Part shown: piece by piece, positions 53,775-62,313 of the stretch | Position numbering within the stretch: position 1 is the first letter of the stretch | Layout of the letters: the number at the start of each line of letters is the position of its first letter | Origin: Pseudomonadota bacterium | GTDB lineage: Bacteria; Pseudomonadota; Alphaproteobacteria; Rhizobiales; Beijerinckiaceae | Assembly: GCA_023386155.1 (NCBI GenBank) | Contig: JAEWKH010000017.1 | Location: 1-64,000 of the forward strand | Reading direction: 5' to 3' | DNA length: 64,000 nucleotides | Made by a program: the position numbers and the translations under genes | Notes under the pieces: generated by a model | Told to the model about the DNA's origin: nothing | The model's input: only the letters and a program-made list of their open reading frames with translations | Database searches by the model: none

Positions 53775-54851
53775 ATGAGTATGGCACCGCAGTCACAGGT
53801 CCGGGTGATGGTCGTCGAGGATTCCCTCGTCGTCCGCCAGCTGCTCGTCCATATCATCGCCAGCGATCCGCGCCTCGTGGTCGCAGCCGCCGTCAGCTCG
53901 GCGGAGGAGGCGCTTCAGGAAATCGGCCGGGTGCAGCCGGATGTCGTGTCCATGGACATCCGCCTTCCCGGGATGGATGGGCTGGAGGCGACGCGCCGGA
54001 TCATGTCGGAACACCCCACCCCCATCGTGGTCATCGCCGACAGCATCGAGGATTCCTCCCTCAAGATCTCCATGAATGCGCTCCGCGCGGGCGCCCTCAC
54101 GGTGGTGGAAAAGCCGGTTGGCCTCTCGAGCGCCAACTATGCGGGGATTGCCAGCACCATCTGCACCCAGCTCTACATCATGAGCCAGGTGCCGGTGGTC
54201 CGGCGGCGCTCGTTCGCGCCATGGCGCGAGAAGAGCACGGCGGCGGCTCCGACGCGCGATCAGGAATGGAGCCCGATGCTCCCGAGCATCATGGGGATTG
54301 CCGCCTCCACGGGCGGGCCGCCGGCTCTGGCCAAGGTTCTGGGCGGCCTCCCGGAGGACTTTCCGCTGCCGATCCTGCTCGTCCAGCATATGGGAGCCCC
54401 GTTCATGGAGGGCTTCGCCTCCTGGCTGAACGGGCTGACGCCCCTGAAGGTCCGCTTGGCCGAGGATCAGGAGATCCCAACCGCCGGTCATGTCTATGTC
54501 GCCCCCGGCGACCGGCATCTGCTGCTTTCACCCGCAGGCACCTTGAAGGTAAGCGGCGAGCCTCCCCGGAGCAACCAGAGGCCCTCCGCCACCATGCTGT
54601 TCCAGTCGATGGCACGATCGGTCGGTCGAAGAGGGCTCGGAGTCATCCTCACCGGAATGGGGGAGGACGGAGCGCAGGGCCTCGTCGAGTTGCGCCAGGC
54701 GGGAGGCTATGGCCTGGCCGAGGATGAAAGCACCGCCGTCGTCTACGGCATGCCTGCCGCGGCGTCCCGCATGGGCGGCGTCAATGTCAGCCTGCCCCTC
54801 GACCTGATCGCCTCCCGAATCCTGAGGCTCACTCGGGGAGAGCGCGAATGA
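53775..54851 (+). CDS. cheB: CheB methylesterase (WspF-like)
   Basis: 358 aa. Receiver at about 9-130 (VMVVEDSLVVRQLLVHIIAS, Asp61 in VVSMDIRLPGMDG), linker, then methylesterase with the Ser-His-Asp triad: MGIAASTGGPPALAKVL, LLVQHMGAPFMEGFASWLNG and ILTGMGEDGAQGL. It removes receptor methyl groups and gives adaptation. ATGs at 53775 and 53781 are both possible. It overlaps the next gene by 4 nt. Confidence 0.94.
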   Translation: MSMAPQSQVRVMVVEDSLVVRQLLVHIIASDPRLVVAAAVSSAEEALQEIGRVQPDVVSMDIRLPGMDGLEATRRIMSEHPTPIVVIADSIEDSSLKISMNALRAGALTVVEKPVGLSSANYAGIASTICTQLYIMSQVPVVRRRSFAPWREKSTAAAPTRDQEWSPMLPSIMGIAASTGGPPALAKVLGGLPEDFPLPILLVQHMGAPFMEGFASWLNGLTPLKVRLAEDQEIPTAGHVYVAPGDRHLLLSPAGTLKVSGEPPRSNQRPSATMLFQSMARSVGRRGLGVILTGMGEDGAQGLVELRQAGGYGLAEDESTAVVYGMPAAASRMGGVNVSLPLDLIASRILRLTRGERE

Positions 54852-56572
54852 GCGCCGGTACCGTTGCGCAGGCGGCCGAGATCCTCCTGGTCGAGGATTC
54901 GGAGACCCAGGCTCTGCAATTGCGATACATGCTGGAGACGAACGGCTTCAGCGTCTCCTGGCGCGCCACGGCGGAGGCCGCTCTCGACAGGCTGAATGAA
55001 AAGCTGCCCGATCTCGTCATCGCCGATTACCACCTGCCCGGCATGAACGGAGACGAGTTGACCCGCCAGATGCGCCTCAACGTGCGGACGCGGGCAATTC
55101 CCGTGATCATGCTGACCGAAGCGCGGGAGCGCGCGGTCGAGCGCCAGGGGCTGGAAAGCGGTGCGGATGCCTACATCTCGAAATCCGCCGAGCAGGAACT
55201 GATCGTTCTGCGGATCAAGGCGCTCCTGCGCCGGCGCTCGTCTCCTCTCGGCGATTCCAAGGAGGAGCGGCAATCCCCGAGCTTCGGCACCTTCCGCCGG
55301 GCCTGTATCCTGATCGTGGACGACAGCCCGGCACAGCGGGCCGATCTCCAGAACATGCTGGCGCATGAAGGCTACGCGGTGACGCCGGCCTCGGAACCGG
55401 CCGAGGCCCTCCGGCTGGTGCGCTCGCCGGACGCGACCTGGGACTGCATTCTGGTCAACCTGATCAGCCCGGGCTTCGACGGCATCGAACTCTGCCGCCA
55501 GCTGAATCTCTATCGGGGCCTCGCCCCCCTGCCGGGCACGGATGCCCCGAGCTTCGCCATTGTCGGCCTCGGCAATGAAGAGGGAGGCGACATGCTTGCG
55601 CGCGCCTTTGCCGCTGGTGTGGACGATATCGTTCCCGCCACGGTCGAGGCCGACGTGATGCGTGTGCGCATTCGCGCGCTCATCCGGCGCAAGCTCATGC
55701 AGGACGAGAACTGGCGCATCGAGGCTGAACTGCGCGAACGCGAACTGGCTCTCGCCAAGGCCCGGGCGGAAGCCGCCTCCGCAGAGGCCCTCGCCAAGGC
55801 CAACCGAGAACTGGCAGAGGCCAACAACCTCCTCAAAGGTACGCAGGCGCAGCTCGTTCAGGCCGCCAAGATGGCCTCCCTCGGTGAATTGGTGGCGGGC
55901 ATCGCCCACGAGATCAACAACCCCCTTGCCTTCATCCAGGCCCACCAGGGAACCGTCGAGAAACTGCTCACCGAGATCGCCGCGAAGCTCCCGCCGGAGG
56001 CAGGCCTCGAAAGGCAGGTGCAGAAATCCCGCGATCGCGTCGCCGCGATGAAGCTCGGCCTCGCCCGCATCCAGGAACTCGTCCTTAACCTAAGACGATT
56101 TTCCAGGCTGGACGAGGGCGACTTCCAGACCGTGAACGTGCCGGAATCGATCGAGACCGTCCTCGCCCTCCTGGGGCATAAGCTCGGCACGCGAATCGAC
56201 GTGCGCCGCCGCTACAACGCCGTCCCCGATCTCTATTGCTCGCCGGCGCTCTTGAACCAGGTCGTCATGAACATCGTCGGCAACGCCGCGGATGCGATCA
56301 AAGGTACCGGCGGCATAGACATTGAAACTGAAAGCAACGAGACAACCTATACCATCAGGATCAGCGATACGGGTCCAGGCATTCCGGGAGACTTGAGGGA
56401 GCGCATCTTCGAACCGTTCTTCACCACCAAACCCGTCGGGTCTGGAACTGGACTTGGCTTGGCCATCGCTTATAGCGTCGTTCAGGCCCACAAGGGATCG
56501 ATCGCGGTGGACCCGGGCCCCATCGGGGGCGCCAGCTTCACCATCACGATCCCAAGGCATATTGTTTCATGA
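54848..56572 (+). CDS. REC-REC-histidine kinase hybrid
   Basis: 574 aa, cytosolic, no membrane helix. REC1 at about 10-130 is intact (ILLVEDSETQALQLRYMLET, Asp60 in VIADYHLPGMNG). REC2 at about 152-285 keeps IVDDSPAQRADL but has Asn about 204 where the phospho-Asp should be (DCILVNLISPGFDG). A coiled coil follows (LAKARAEAASAEALAKANRE), then HisKA (MASLGELVAGIAHEINNPLA, His about 354) and HATPase (NIVGNAADAIKGTG, SDTGPGIPG, GSGTGLGLAIAYSVV). CheA probably phosphorylates REC1, which then gates the kinase. The double receiver recalls PleD. It overlaps both neighbours by 4 nt. Confidence 0.93.
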   Translation: MSAGTVAQAAEILLVEDSETQALQLRYMLETNGFSVSWRATAEAALDRLNEKLPDLVIADYHLPGMNGDELTRQMRLNVRTRAIPVIMLTEARERAVERQGLESGADAYISKSAEQELIVLRIKALLRRRSSPLGDSKEERQSPSFGTFRRACILIVDDSPAQRADLQNMLAHEGYAVTPASEPAEALRLVRSPDATWDCILVNLISPGFDGIELCRQLNLYRGLAPLPGTDAPSFAIVGLGNEEGGDMLARAFAAGVDDIVPATVEADVMRVRIRALIRRKLMQDENWRIEAELRERELALAKARAEAASAEALAKANRELAEANNLLKGTQAQLVQAAKMASLGELVAGIAHEINNPLAFIQAHQGTVEKLLTEIAAKLPPEAGLERQVQKSRDRVAAMKLGLARIQELVLNLRRFSRLDEGDFQTVNVPESIETVLALLGHKLGTRIDVRRRYNAVPDLYCSPALLNQVVMNIVGNAADAIKGTGGIDIETESNETTYTIRISDTGPGIPGDLRERIFEPFFTTKPVGSGTGLGLAIAYSVVQAHKGSIAVDPGPIGGASFTITIPRHIVS

Positions 56573-58485
56573 CCTTGTCGAGCGAGATGACATCAACCAA
56601 TGGCACGATCCTGGTCGTCGATGACGAACCGGACATTCTGATCGCGCTCGAGGACTTGTTCGAGAACGACTACCGGGTCCTGACGGCCTCGTCCCCGGTC
56701 CAGGCGCTCGACATCATCCGCCATGAGCCGGACATCGCCATCATCATCTCGGATCAGCGCATGCCCGAGATGCAGGGTGACGAGTTCCTGGCCATGGCCC
56801 GCCGCGAAACCGACGCCGATGCCATCCTTCTCACCGGCTATGCGGATCTCAAGGCCGTGATCGGCGCGGTCAACAAGGGCCGCATCATGGCCTATGTTCC
56901 CAAGCCCTGGGATCCGGCCGCCCTTTCCAACATGGTGGCTGCGGCCTATCAGCGGCGCATGCTGGCCCGGAAGCTCGACACGGAGCGCGCCCTTCTGCGC
57001 GGCTTGATGGAAAGCACGGGCGATCTCATTTCGTTCAAGGATCTGGACGGCCGTTTCGTTCGCCTGAACGCCAGCAAGGCGCGAAAGCTCGGTTGCAAAA
57101 CGGAAGAATGCATGGGCCGCAGGGAGAGGGATTTCGTCCCGCCGGAACGGGCCAGGACGATCGAGGAGGCGGAGCGCCGGGCCATTGCGGCGCGGGTCCC
57201 CGATGAAGTGATCGAGGAACGGGCCGCGCCCGATGGCACGACCCAGTGGTTCCTCATCAACCATATCCCGATCCTCGATGAGGCGGGAACCGTCACGAAC
57301 CTTGCCACCATCGAGCGCGACATAACCGAGCGCAAGCTGATGGAGATGCGCCTTCGCCAGGCGGACAAGATGCAGGCCCTCGGAACGCTGGCCGGCGGCG
57401 TTGCCCACGACTTCAACAACCTGCTGATGGCCGTTCTCGGCAGCCTCGACCTCGCCTCGCGTCGGGCTCCCGACGACCCCCGCCTGACACGGCTTCTGCA
57501 GAACGCCACCTATGCGGCCGAACGCGGCGCCTCCCTGACCCAGCGGCTCCTGAGCTTCAGCCGCCAGCGCGACCTGCGGCTGCAGGCCGTGGATGTGAAC
57601 CACGTCATTACCGGGATGAACGATCTGCTGACCCGCACGCTCGGCGGCGTCATCCGGATCGAGCGGCATCTTCATGACGACGTATGGGCGGCCATGGTCG
57701 ATCCGGACCAGCTCGAGCTCGCAATCCTCAACCTCTGCATCAATGCCCGCGATGCCATGGCCGAGAACGGGGTTCTGACCCTTTCGACCCGCAATGAGGC
57801 CGTTCAGGATGGGCGGATTACCGATCTGAGCGCCGGCGATTACGTGGTGATCTCCGTCACGGACACAGGAAGTGGCATTCCGCCCGAGATCCTGGCCAGG
57901 GTGCTCGAGCCTTTCTTCACCACCAAGGAGGTGGGCAAGGGAACGGGCCTCGGGTTGCCCATGGTCTATGGACTGGCGCAGCAATCCGGCGGCACCGTCA
58001 CGATCCAAAGCACCGCCGGAACGGGCACGACCGTCGAGCTTTACTTGTCCCGCGCGGCCGTCGAGCAGGAGGACGACCGCCGCGAGGACAAGACGGTCGC
58101 ATCCGATGCTCCCAAGGTGCGCATCCTTCTCGTCGATGACGATGCGGAAGTGAGAACCGTCACGGCAGCTTATCTCACCGAGATGGGACATCGGGTCGTT
58201 GAGGCGGCTGACGGAGCTTCAGCTCTCGACATCCTGCGGGCCGACGATCAGCTCGATCTTCTCATTGCCGATTTTGCGATGCCCGGCATGACGGGAACCG
58301 ACCTGGCCGATACGGCCAGAGGGATCCGGACCGACTTGGGAATCCTGCTCGTGACGGGATATGCGGATCCGAAGCGGCTGCCGGATGGGTACCCGATGCT
58401 CCACAAGCCCTTCAGCCGCACAGAACTGGCCGTGAAGGTCACCGAGGCGGCCCGCCGGGAACAGACGCGAAGCTCATCCGGCTGA
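56569..58485 (+). CDS. REC-PAS-histidine kinase-REC hybrid
   Basis: 638 aa, cytosolic. N-terminal receiver (TILVVDDEPDILIALEDLFE, Asp62 in IIISDQRMPEMQG, KPWDP). PAS domain at about 140-255 (LMESTGDLISFKDLDGRFVR through TIERDITERKLME). HisKA with GGVAHDFNNLLMAVLGSLDL (His about 280), HATPase (LCINARDAMAENG, DTGSGIPPE, GKGTGLGLPMVYGL) and a C-terminal receiver (ILLVDDDAEVRTVTAAYLTE, LIADFAMPGMTG). Such CheS3-like hybrids are the output kinases of Che3 systems in Rhodospirillum centenum (recalled). No DNA-binding or GGDEF response regulator is encoded next to it, so the final output lies elsewhere. Confidence 0.93.
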   Translation: MTLSSEMTSTNGTILVVDDEPDILIALEDLFENDYRVLTASSPVQALDIIRHEPDIAIIISDQRMPEMQGDEFLAMARRETDADAILLTGYADLKAVIGAVNKGRIMAYVPKPWDPAALSNMVAAAYQRRMLARKLDTERALLRGLMESTGDLISFKDLDGRFVRLNASKARKLGCKTEECMGRRERDFVPPERARTIEEAERRAIAARVPDEVIEERAAPDGTTQWFLINHIPILDEAGTVTNLATIERDITERKLMEMRLRQADKMQALGTLAGGVAHDFNNLLMAVLGSLDLASRRAPDDPRLTRLLQNATYAAERGASLTQRLLSFSRQRDLRLQAVDVNHVITGMNDLLTRTLGGVIRIERHLHDDVWAAMVDPDQLELAILNLCINARDAMAENGVLTLSTRNEAVQDGRITDLSAGDYVVISVTDTGSGIPPEILARVLEPFFTTKEVGKGTGLGLPMVYGLAQQSGGTVTIQSTAGTGTTVELYLSRAAVEQEDDRREDKTVASDAPKVRILLVDDDAEVRTVTAAYLTEMGHRVVEAADGASALDILRADDQLDLLIADFAMPGMTGTDLADTARGIRTDLGILLVTGYADPKRLPDGYPMLHKPFSRTELAVKVTEAARREQTRSSSG

Positions 58486-58490
58486 CCGCC

Positions 58491-58515
58491 CCGGCCTGCC
58501 TGGCAGGCAGGCCGG
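58491..58515 (+). terminator. Hairpin after chemosensory operon
   Basis: CCGGCCTGCC, loop TGGCA, GGCAGGCCGG, 5 nt after the last kinase stop codon. The 10-bp GC-rich stem has no U-run; it could still end or stabilise the transcript. Confidence 0.55.
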
Positions 58516-58722
58516 GATTGTGGCAGTTCGGCGGGAATTGCCCAGAATCGCGGAAAATTGACCTTTCTTCCTACCGATTCCGGCTGCCGGACAGGCAGAA
58601 CATGGTAAATTTGTTTTAAAATTTATCCATTGTTGCATCGGCAGATTGACATTATCGGGGCTTCGCACCTTAACTCCGTCACAGAACGGCCACGAGTAGA
58701 GCCGTCTCAGAGGACCTAGGTA

Positions 58723-60324
58723 ATGAAAAAATCAGCTCTTTTCGCAGCCATCTGCGTCCCGGCCTTCCTGGCCGCCGCTCCGCTGGCCGCCAAGACCCTC
58801 GTCTACTGCTCCGAGGGCAGCCCGGAGAACTTCTATCCTGGCGTGAACACCACCGGCACGTCCTTCGATGCTGCCGAGCAGATCTACAACCGCATCGTTG
58901 AGTTCGAGCGCGGCGGCACCAAGGTCGTCCCGAGCCTCGCCGAGAAGTGGGAAGTCTCCGCCGACGGCACTGTGTATACCTTTACCCTACGCAAGGGCGT
59001 GAAGTGGCACTCCAATAAGAACTTCAAGCCGACCCGCGACATGAACGCCGACGATATCCTGTTCATGTTCGAGCGTCAGTGGAAGGAAGATCATCCTTTC
59101 TACAAGGTCACGAGCCCGAACCACTCCTACTTCAACGATATGGGCATGCCCAAGTTGCTGAAGTCGGTGGAGAAGGTGGACGACCACACGATCCGTATCA
59201 CCCTGAACCAGCCTGAGGCTCCGTTCCTGGCCAACATGGCCATGATGTGGTCGAGCGTGCAGTCGAAGGAATATGCCGATGCCATGATGAAGGCTGGCAC
59301 GCCTGAGAAGATCGACCAAGAGCCGATCGGCACCGGCCCGTTCTATCTGGTCCAGTACCAGAAGGACGCAATCATCCGCTACAAGGCCTTCCCTGAATAC
59401 TGGGGCGGCAAGGCGAAGCTCGACGATCTCGTCTTCTCGATCACCCCGGATGCCTCCGTGCGCTGGGCCAAGCTCCAGAAGGGCGAATGCCACGTCATGC
59501 CGTATCCGAACCCGGCCGACCTGGATGCCATGAAGAAGGACGCCAACGTCCAGATTCTCGAGCAGCCGGGCCTCAACGTCGGATATCTCGCTTATCAGAC
59601 CACGAAGAAGCCCTTCGACGACGTGCGCGTCCGCAAGGCCTTCAACATGGCCATGAACAAGAAGGCGATCGTCGACGCCGTGTTCCTCGGCTCGGGCGTT
59701 CCGGCCAAGAACCCGATCCCGCCCTCCATGTGGTCGTACAACGACTCCGTGAAGGAAGACGAGTACAATCCCGAAGCGGCCAAGAAGCTGCTCGCGGAAG
59801 CCGGCTACCCGAACGGTCTCGAGACCGACCTTTGGGCCATGCCGGTTCAGCGTCCCTATAACCCGAATGCACGCCGCATCGCCGAGCTCATGCAGGCCGA
59901 CCTCGCCAAGATCGGCGTGAAGGCCGAGATCAAGAGCTTCGAATGGGGCGAGTACCGCAAGCGGGCTCAGGCCGGTGAGCACCAGATGGCTCAGCTCGGC
60001 TGGACGGGCGACAACGGCGACCCGGACAATTTCCTCCACACCCTGCTGGGCTGCGCCTCGGCGCAGAGCGCTTCGGGCTCCAACATTGCCAAGTGGTGCT
60101 ACAAGCCCTTCGACGATCTCGTGATGAAGGCGAAGGTCACCACCAACCAAGCCGAGCGCACGAAGCTCTACGAGCAGGCTCAAGTGATCTTCAAGGAGCA
60201 GGCTCCGTGGTTCACGGTGGCTCACGCCGTGCAGCTGAAGCCGGTCCGCAAGGAAGTCGTGGATTTCAAGCTCTCGCCGTTCGGCCGCCATACCTTCTAC
60301 GGCGTGGACATCAAGGGCAAGTAA
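58723..60324 (+). CDS. dppA: Dipeptide ABC transporter periplasmic binding protein DppA
   Basis: 533 aa with signal peptide (KKSALFAAICVPAFLAAAPL, then AA-K). SBP_bac_5 family close to E. coli DppA: KTLVYCSEGSPENFYPGVNT, YNRIVEFERGGTKVVPSLAE, DDILFMFERQWKEDHPF, EPIGTGPFYLVQYQKDA and LGWTGDNGDPDNFLHTLLGC. It binds dipeptides, possibly also heme or delta-aminolevulinate as in E. coli. Codon usage is highly biased, suggesting strong expression. A TTGACA at 58646-58651 may be its -35. A terminator-like hairpin follows the gene. Confidence 0.94.
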   Translation: MKKSALFAAICVPAFLAAAPLAAKTLVYCSEGSPENFYPGVNTTGTSFDAAEQIYNRIVEFERGGTKVVPSLAEKWEVSADGTVYTFTLRKGVKWHSNKNFKPTRDMNADDILFMFERQWKEDHPFYKVTSPNHSYFNDMGMPKLLKSVEKVDDHTIRITLNQPEAPFLANMAMMWSSVQSKEYADAMMKAGTPEKIDQEPIGTGPFYLVQYQKDAIIRYKAFPEYWGGKAKLDDLVFSITPDASVRWAKLQKGECHVMPYPNPADLDAMKKDANVQILEQPGLNVGYLAYQTTKKPFDDVRVRKAFNMAMNKKAIVDAVFLGSGVPAKNPIPPSMWSYNDSVKEDEYNPEAAKKLLAEAGYPNGLETDLWAMPVQRPYNPNARRIAELMQADLAKIGVKAEIKSFEWGEYRKRAQAGEHQMAQLGWTGDNGDPDNFLHTLLGCASAQSASGSNIAKWCYKPFDDLVMKAKVTTNQAERTKLYEQAQVIFKEQAPWFTVAHAVQLKPVRKEVVDFKLSPFGRHTFYGVDIKGK

Positions 60325-60343
60325 GCTAATCCCTTCAACCTAC

Positions 60344-60378
60344 GGCGGAGCGGCTCAAAAAAGCCGCTCCGCCTTTTT
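60344..60378 (+). terminator. Terminator/attenuator between dppA and dppB
   Basis: GGCGGAGCGGCT, loop CAAAAA, AGCCGCTCCGCC, then five T. Because dppB-F follow on the same strand with no clear new promoter, partial read-through would give excess binding protein over transporter. Confidence 0.88.
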
Positions 60379-60389
60379 ACGTTCAGACG

Positions 60390-61400
60390 ATGCTCAGATT
60401 CATTTTGACCCGCGTCAGCCTGATCATTCCGACTTTCATCGGGATCACGTTGCTGGCTTTCTTCCTGATCCGCCTCGTGCCAGGCGATCCCATCGAAACG
60501 CTCGCCGGCGAGCGCGGCATCGATCCCGCCCGCCACGAGCAGCTCCGTAAGGAATACGGCTTCGACCAGCCGATCTTCGTCCAATACGGGATTTACCTGT
60601 CGCGCGTGCTGCAGGGCGATCTCGGCAAGTCGATGATCACGCAGGAGCCCGTTCTCAACGAATTCTCGGCCCTGTTCCCAGCCACCATCGAGCTGGCGCT
60701 CTGCGCGATCATCTTCGCTCTGGTGCTCGGTCTTCCGGCGGGTATCGTCGCGGCCATCCGACGAAATTCGATCTTCGATCATGGCGTGATGGGGATCTCC
60801 CTGACCGGCTATTCCATGCCGATCTTTTGGTGGGGCCTCATTCTCATCCTGGTTTTCTCGGTGCAATTCGACCTGACCCCAGTCTCGGGCCGTATCGATG
60901 TCCTTTATTACATCGAACCGATCACGGGTTTCCTTCTCATCGACACGCTGCTCTCCGGTGAACCGGATGCCTTCTGGTCGGCGGTGAATCACCTGATTCT
61001 GCCAACCATCGTGCTCGGCACGGTGCCGCTGGCCGTGATCGCCCGCATGACCCGCTCGGCAATGCTGGAAGTGCTCGGCGAGGATTACATCCGCACCGCC
61101 AAGGCCAAAGGGCTTCCCCGATTCCGCATCGTCGCCCTGCATGCCCTTCGCAACGCCCTCATCCCGGTCGTGACCGTGATCGGCCTGCAGGTCGGCGTGC
61201 TGTTCACCGGCGCGATCCTCACGGAGACCATCTTTTCCTGGCCGGGCGTCGGGAAATGGCTCATCGATGCGATCTTCCGCCGGGACTATCCCGTGCTGCA
61301 GGGCGGCGCCCTTCTGCTCGGCGTCGTCGTGATGAGCGTCAACCTACTCGTCGATCTTGCCTACGGGCTCATTAATCCTCGCATCAGGCATACGCGATGA
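60390..61400 (+). CDS. dppB: Dipeptide ABC transporter permease DppB
   Basis: 336 aa, about six helices. LRFILTRVSLIIPTFIGITL, then LAFFLIRLVPGDPIETLAGE, at the N-terminus and the EAA loop region DYIRTAKAKGLPRFRIVALH, then ALRNALIPVVTVIG, are typical of the DppB/OppB family. It forms the membrane channel with DppC. The ribosome site is weak and close to the upstream terminator U-run. It overlaps dppC by 4 nt. Confidence 0.94.
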   Translation: MLRFILTRVSLIIPTFIGITLLAFFLIRLVPGDPIETLAGERGIDPARHEQLRKEYGFDQPIFVQYGIYLSRVLQGDLGKSMITQEPVLNEFSALFPATIELALCAIIFALVLGLPAGIVAAIRRNSIFDHGVMGISLTGYSMPIFWWGLILILVFSVQFDLTPVSGRIDVLYYIEPITGFLLIDTLLSGEPDAFWSAVNHLILPTIVLGTVPLAVIARMTRSAMLEVLGEDYIRTAKAKGLPRFRIVALHALRNALIPVVTVIGLQVGVLFTGAILTETIFSWPGVGKWLIDAIFRRDYPVLQGGALLLGVVVMSVNLLVDLAYGLINPRIRHTR

Positions 61401-62311
61401 CCACTGAAACCATGGAAGCTCCGACCGTCACGGTGCCGACGGCCACCCCGCCCCATCCCCTTCGTGAGTTCTGGAGCTATTTCAGCGCCAATCATGGCGC
61501 TGTCGCCGGGCTCATCATCATTGTCGCCGTGGTGCTCGTCGCATTGCTGGCGAATGTGATCGCCCCTCATGATCCCAATGCCACGAACACGGCCATCGCA
61601 CTCCAGCCGCCGTTCTGGCAGGAAGGCGGCTCGATCGCCTATCCGCTCGGCACCGATCCCATCGGGCGCGATATCCTGTCCCGCCTGATCTACGGTGCGC
61701 GGCTGTCTCTGCTTATCGGCATCGTGGTGGTGTCGATCTCCATCGTCATCGGAACCGTGCTCGGCCTCGTCGCGGGCTTCTTCCGCGGCCTGACCGAGAT
61801 CTTCATCATGCGCCTGATGGACATCGTCCTGACGCTGCCGAGCCTCCTGCTCGCCATCGTGATCGTGGCGGTGCTCGGGCCTGGCCTGATGAACGCCATG
61901 CTGGCCGTGGCTCTCGTGATCCTGCCGCATTACGTGCGCCTTGCGCGAGCGGCTGTGATCACCGAGACCTCGAAGGACTACGTCACGGCGGCCCGCGTGA
62001 GCGGCGCCGGAACGATGCGCCTGATGTTCAGGGAAGTACTGCCGAACTGCACCGCCCCCCTGATCGTGCAGGCGTCCCTCGGCATCTCGACCGCCATCCT
62101 GGATGCTGCCGCGCTCGGCTTCCTGGGCCTCGGCGCCCAACCCCCGTCTCCCGAATGGGGCACCATGCTGGCCGATGCCCGCGAATTCGTTCTGCGCGCC
62201 TGGTGGGTCGTGACCTTCCCGGGACTGGCCATCCTCGTCACGGTGCTCGCGTTCAATCTTCTGGGCGACGGTCTTCGCGATGCCCTCGATCCAAAGCTGA
62301 AGAGGTCCTGA
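61397..62311 (+). CDS. dppC: Dipeptide ABC transporter permease DppC
   Basis: 304 aa. A cytosolic N-terminus (about 1-30) is followed by about six helices (GAVAGLIIIVAVVLVALLAN). The family marks are YPLGTDPIGRDILSRLIYGA, RLSLLIGIVVV, the EAA loop DYVTAARVSGAGTMRLMFRE and LGLGAQPPSPEWGTMLADAR. It pairs with DppB. Confidence 0.94.
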   Translation: MTTETMEAPTVTVPTATPPHPLREFWSYFSANHGAVAGLIIIVAVVLVALLANVIAPHDPNATNTAIALQPPFWQEGGSIAYPLGTDPIGRDILSRLIYGARLSLLIGIVVVSISIVIGTVLGLVAGFFRGLTEIFIMRLMDIVLTLPSLLLAIVIVAVLGPGLMNAMLAVALVILPHYVRLARAAVITETSKDYVTAARVSGAGTMRLMFREVLPNCTAPLIVQASLGISTAILDAAALGFLGLGAQPPSPEWGTMLADAREFVLRAWWVVTFPGLAILVTVLAFNLLGDGLRDALDPKLKRS

Positions 62312-62313
62312 TC

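Noticed and set aside
47295..58485. Flagellar chemotaxis operon
   Set aside because: No cheY, cheD, cheZ or flagellar genes; the CheR-TPR, twin cheW and CheA-receiver layout is that of alternative-function systems.
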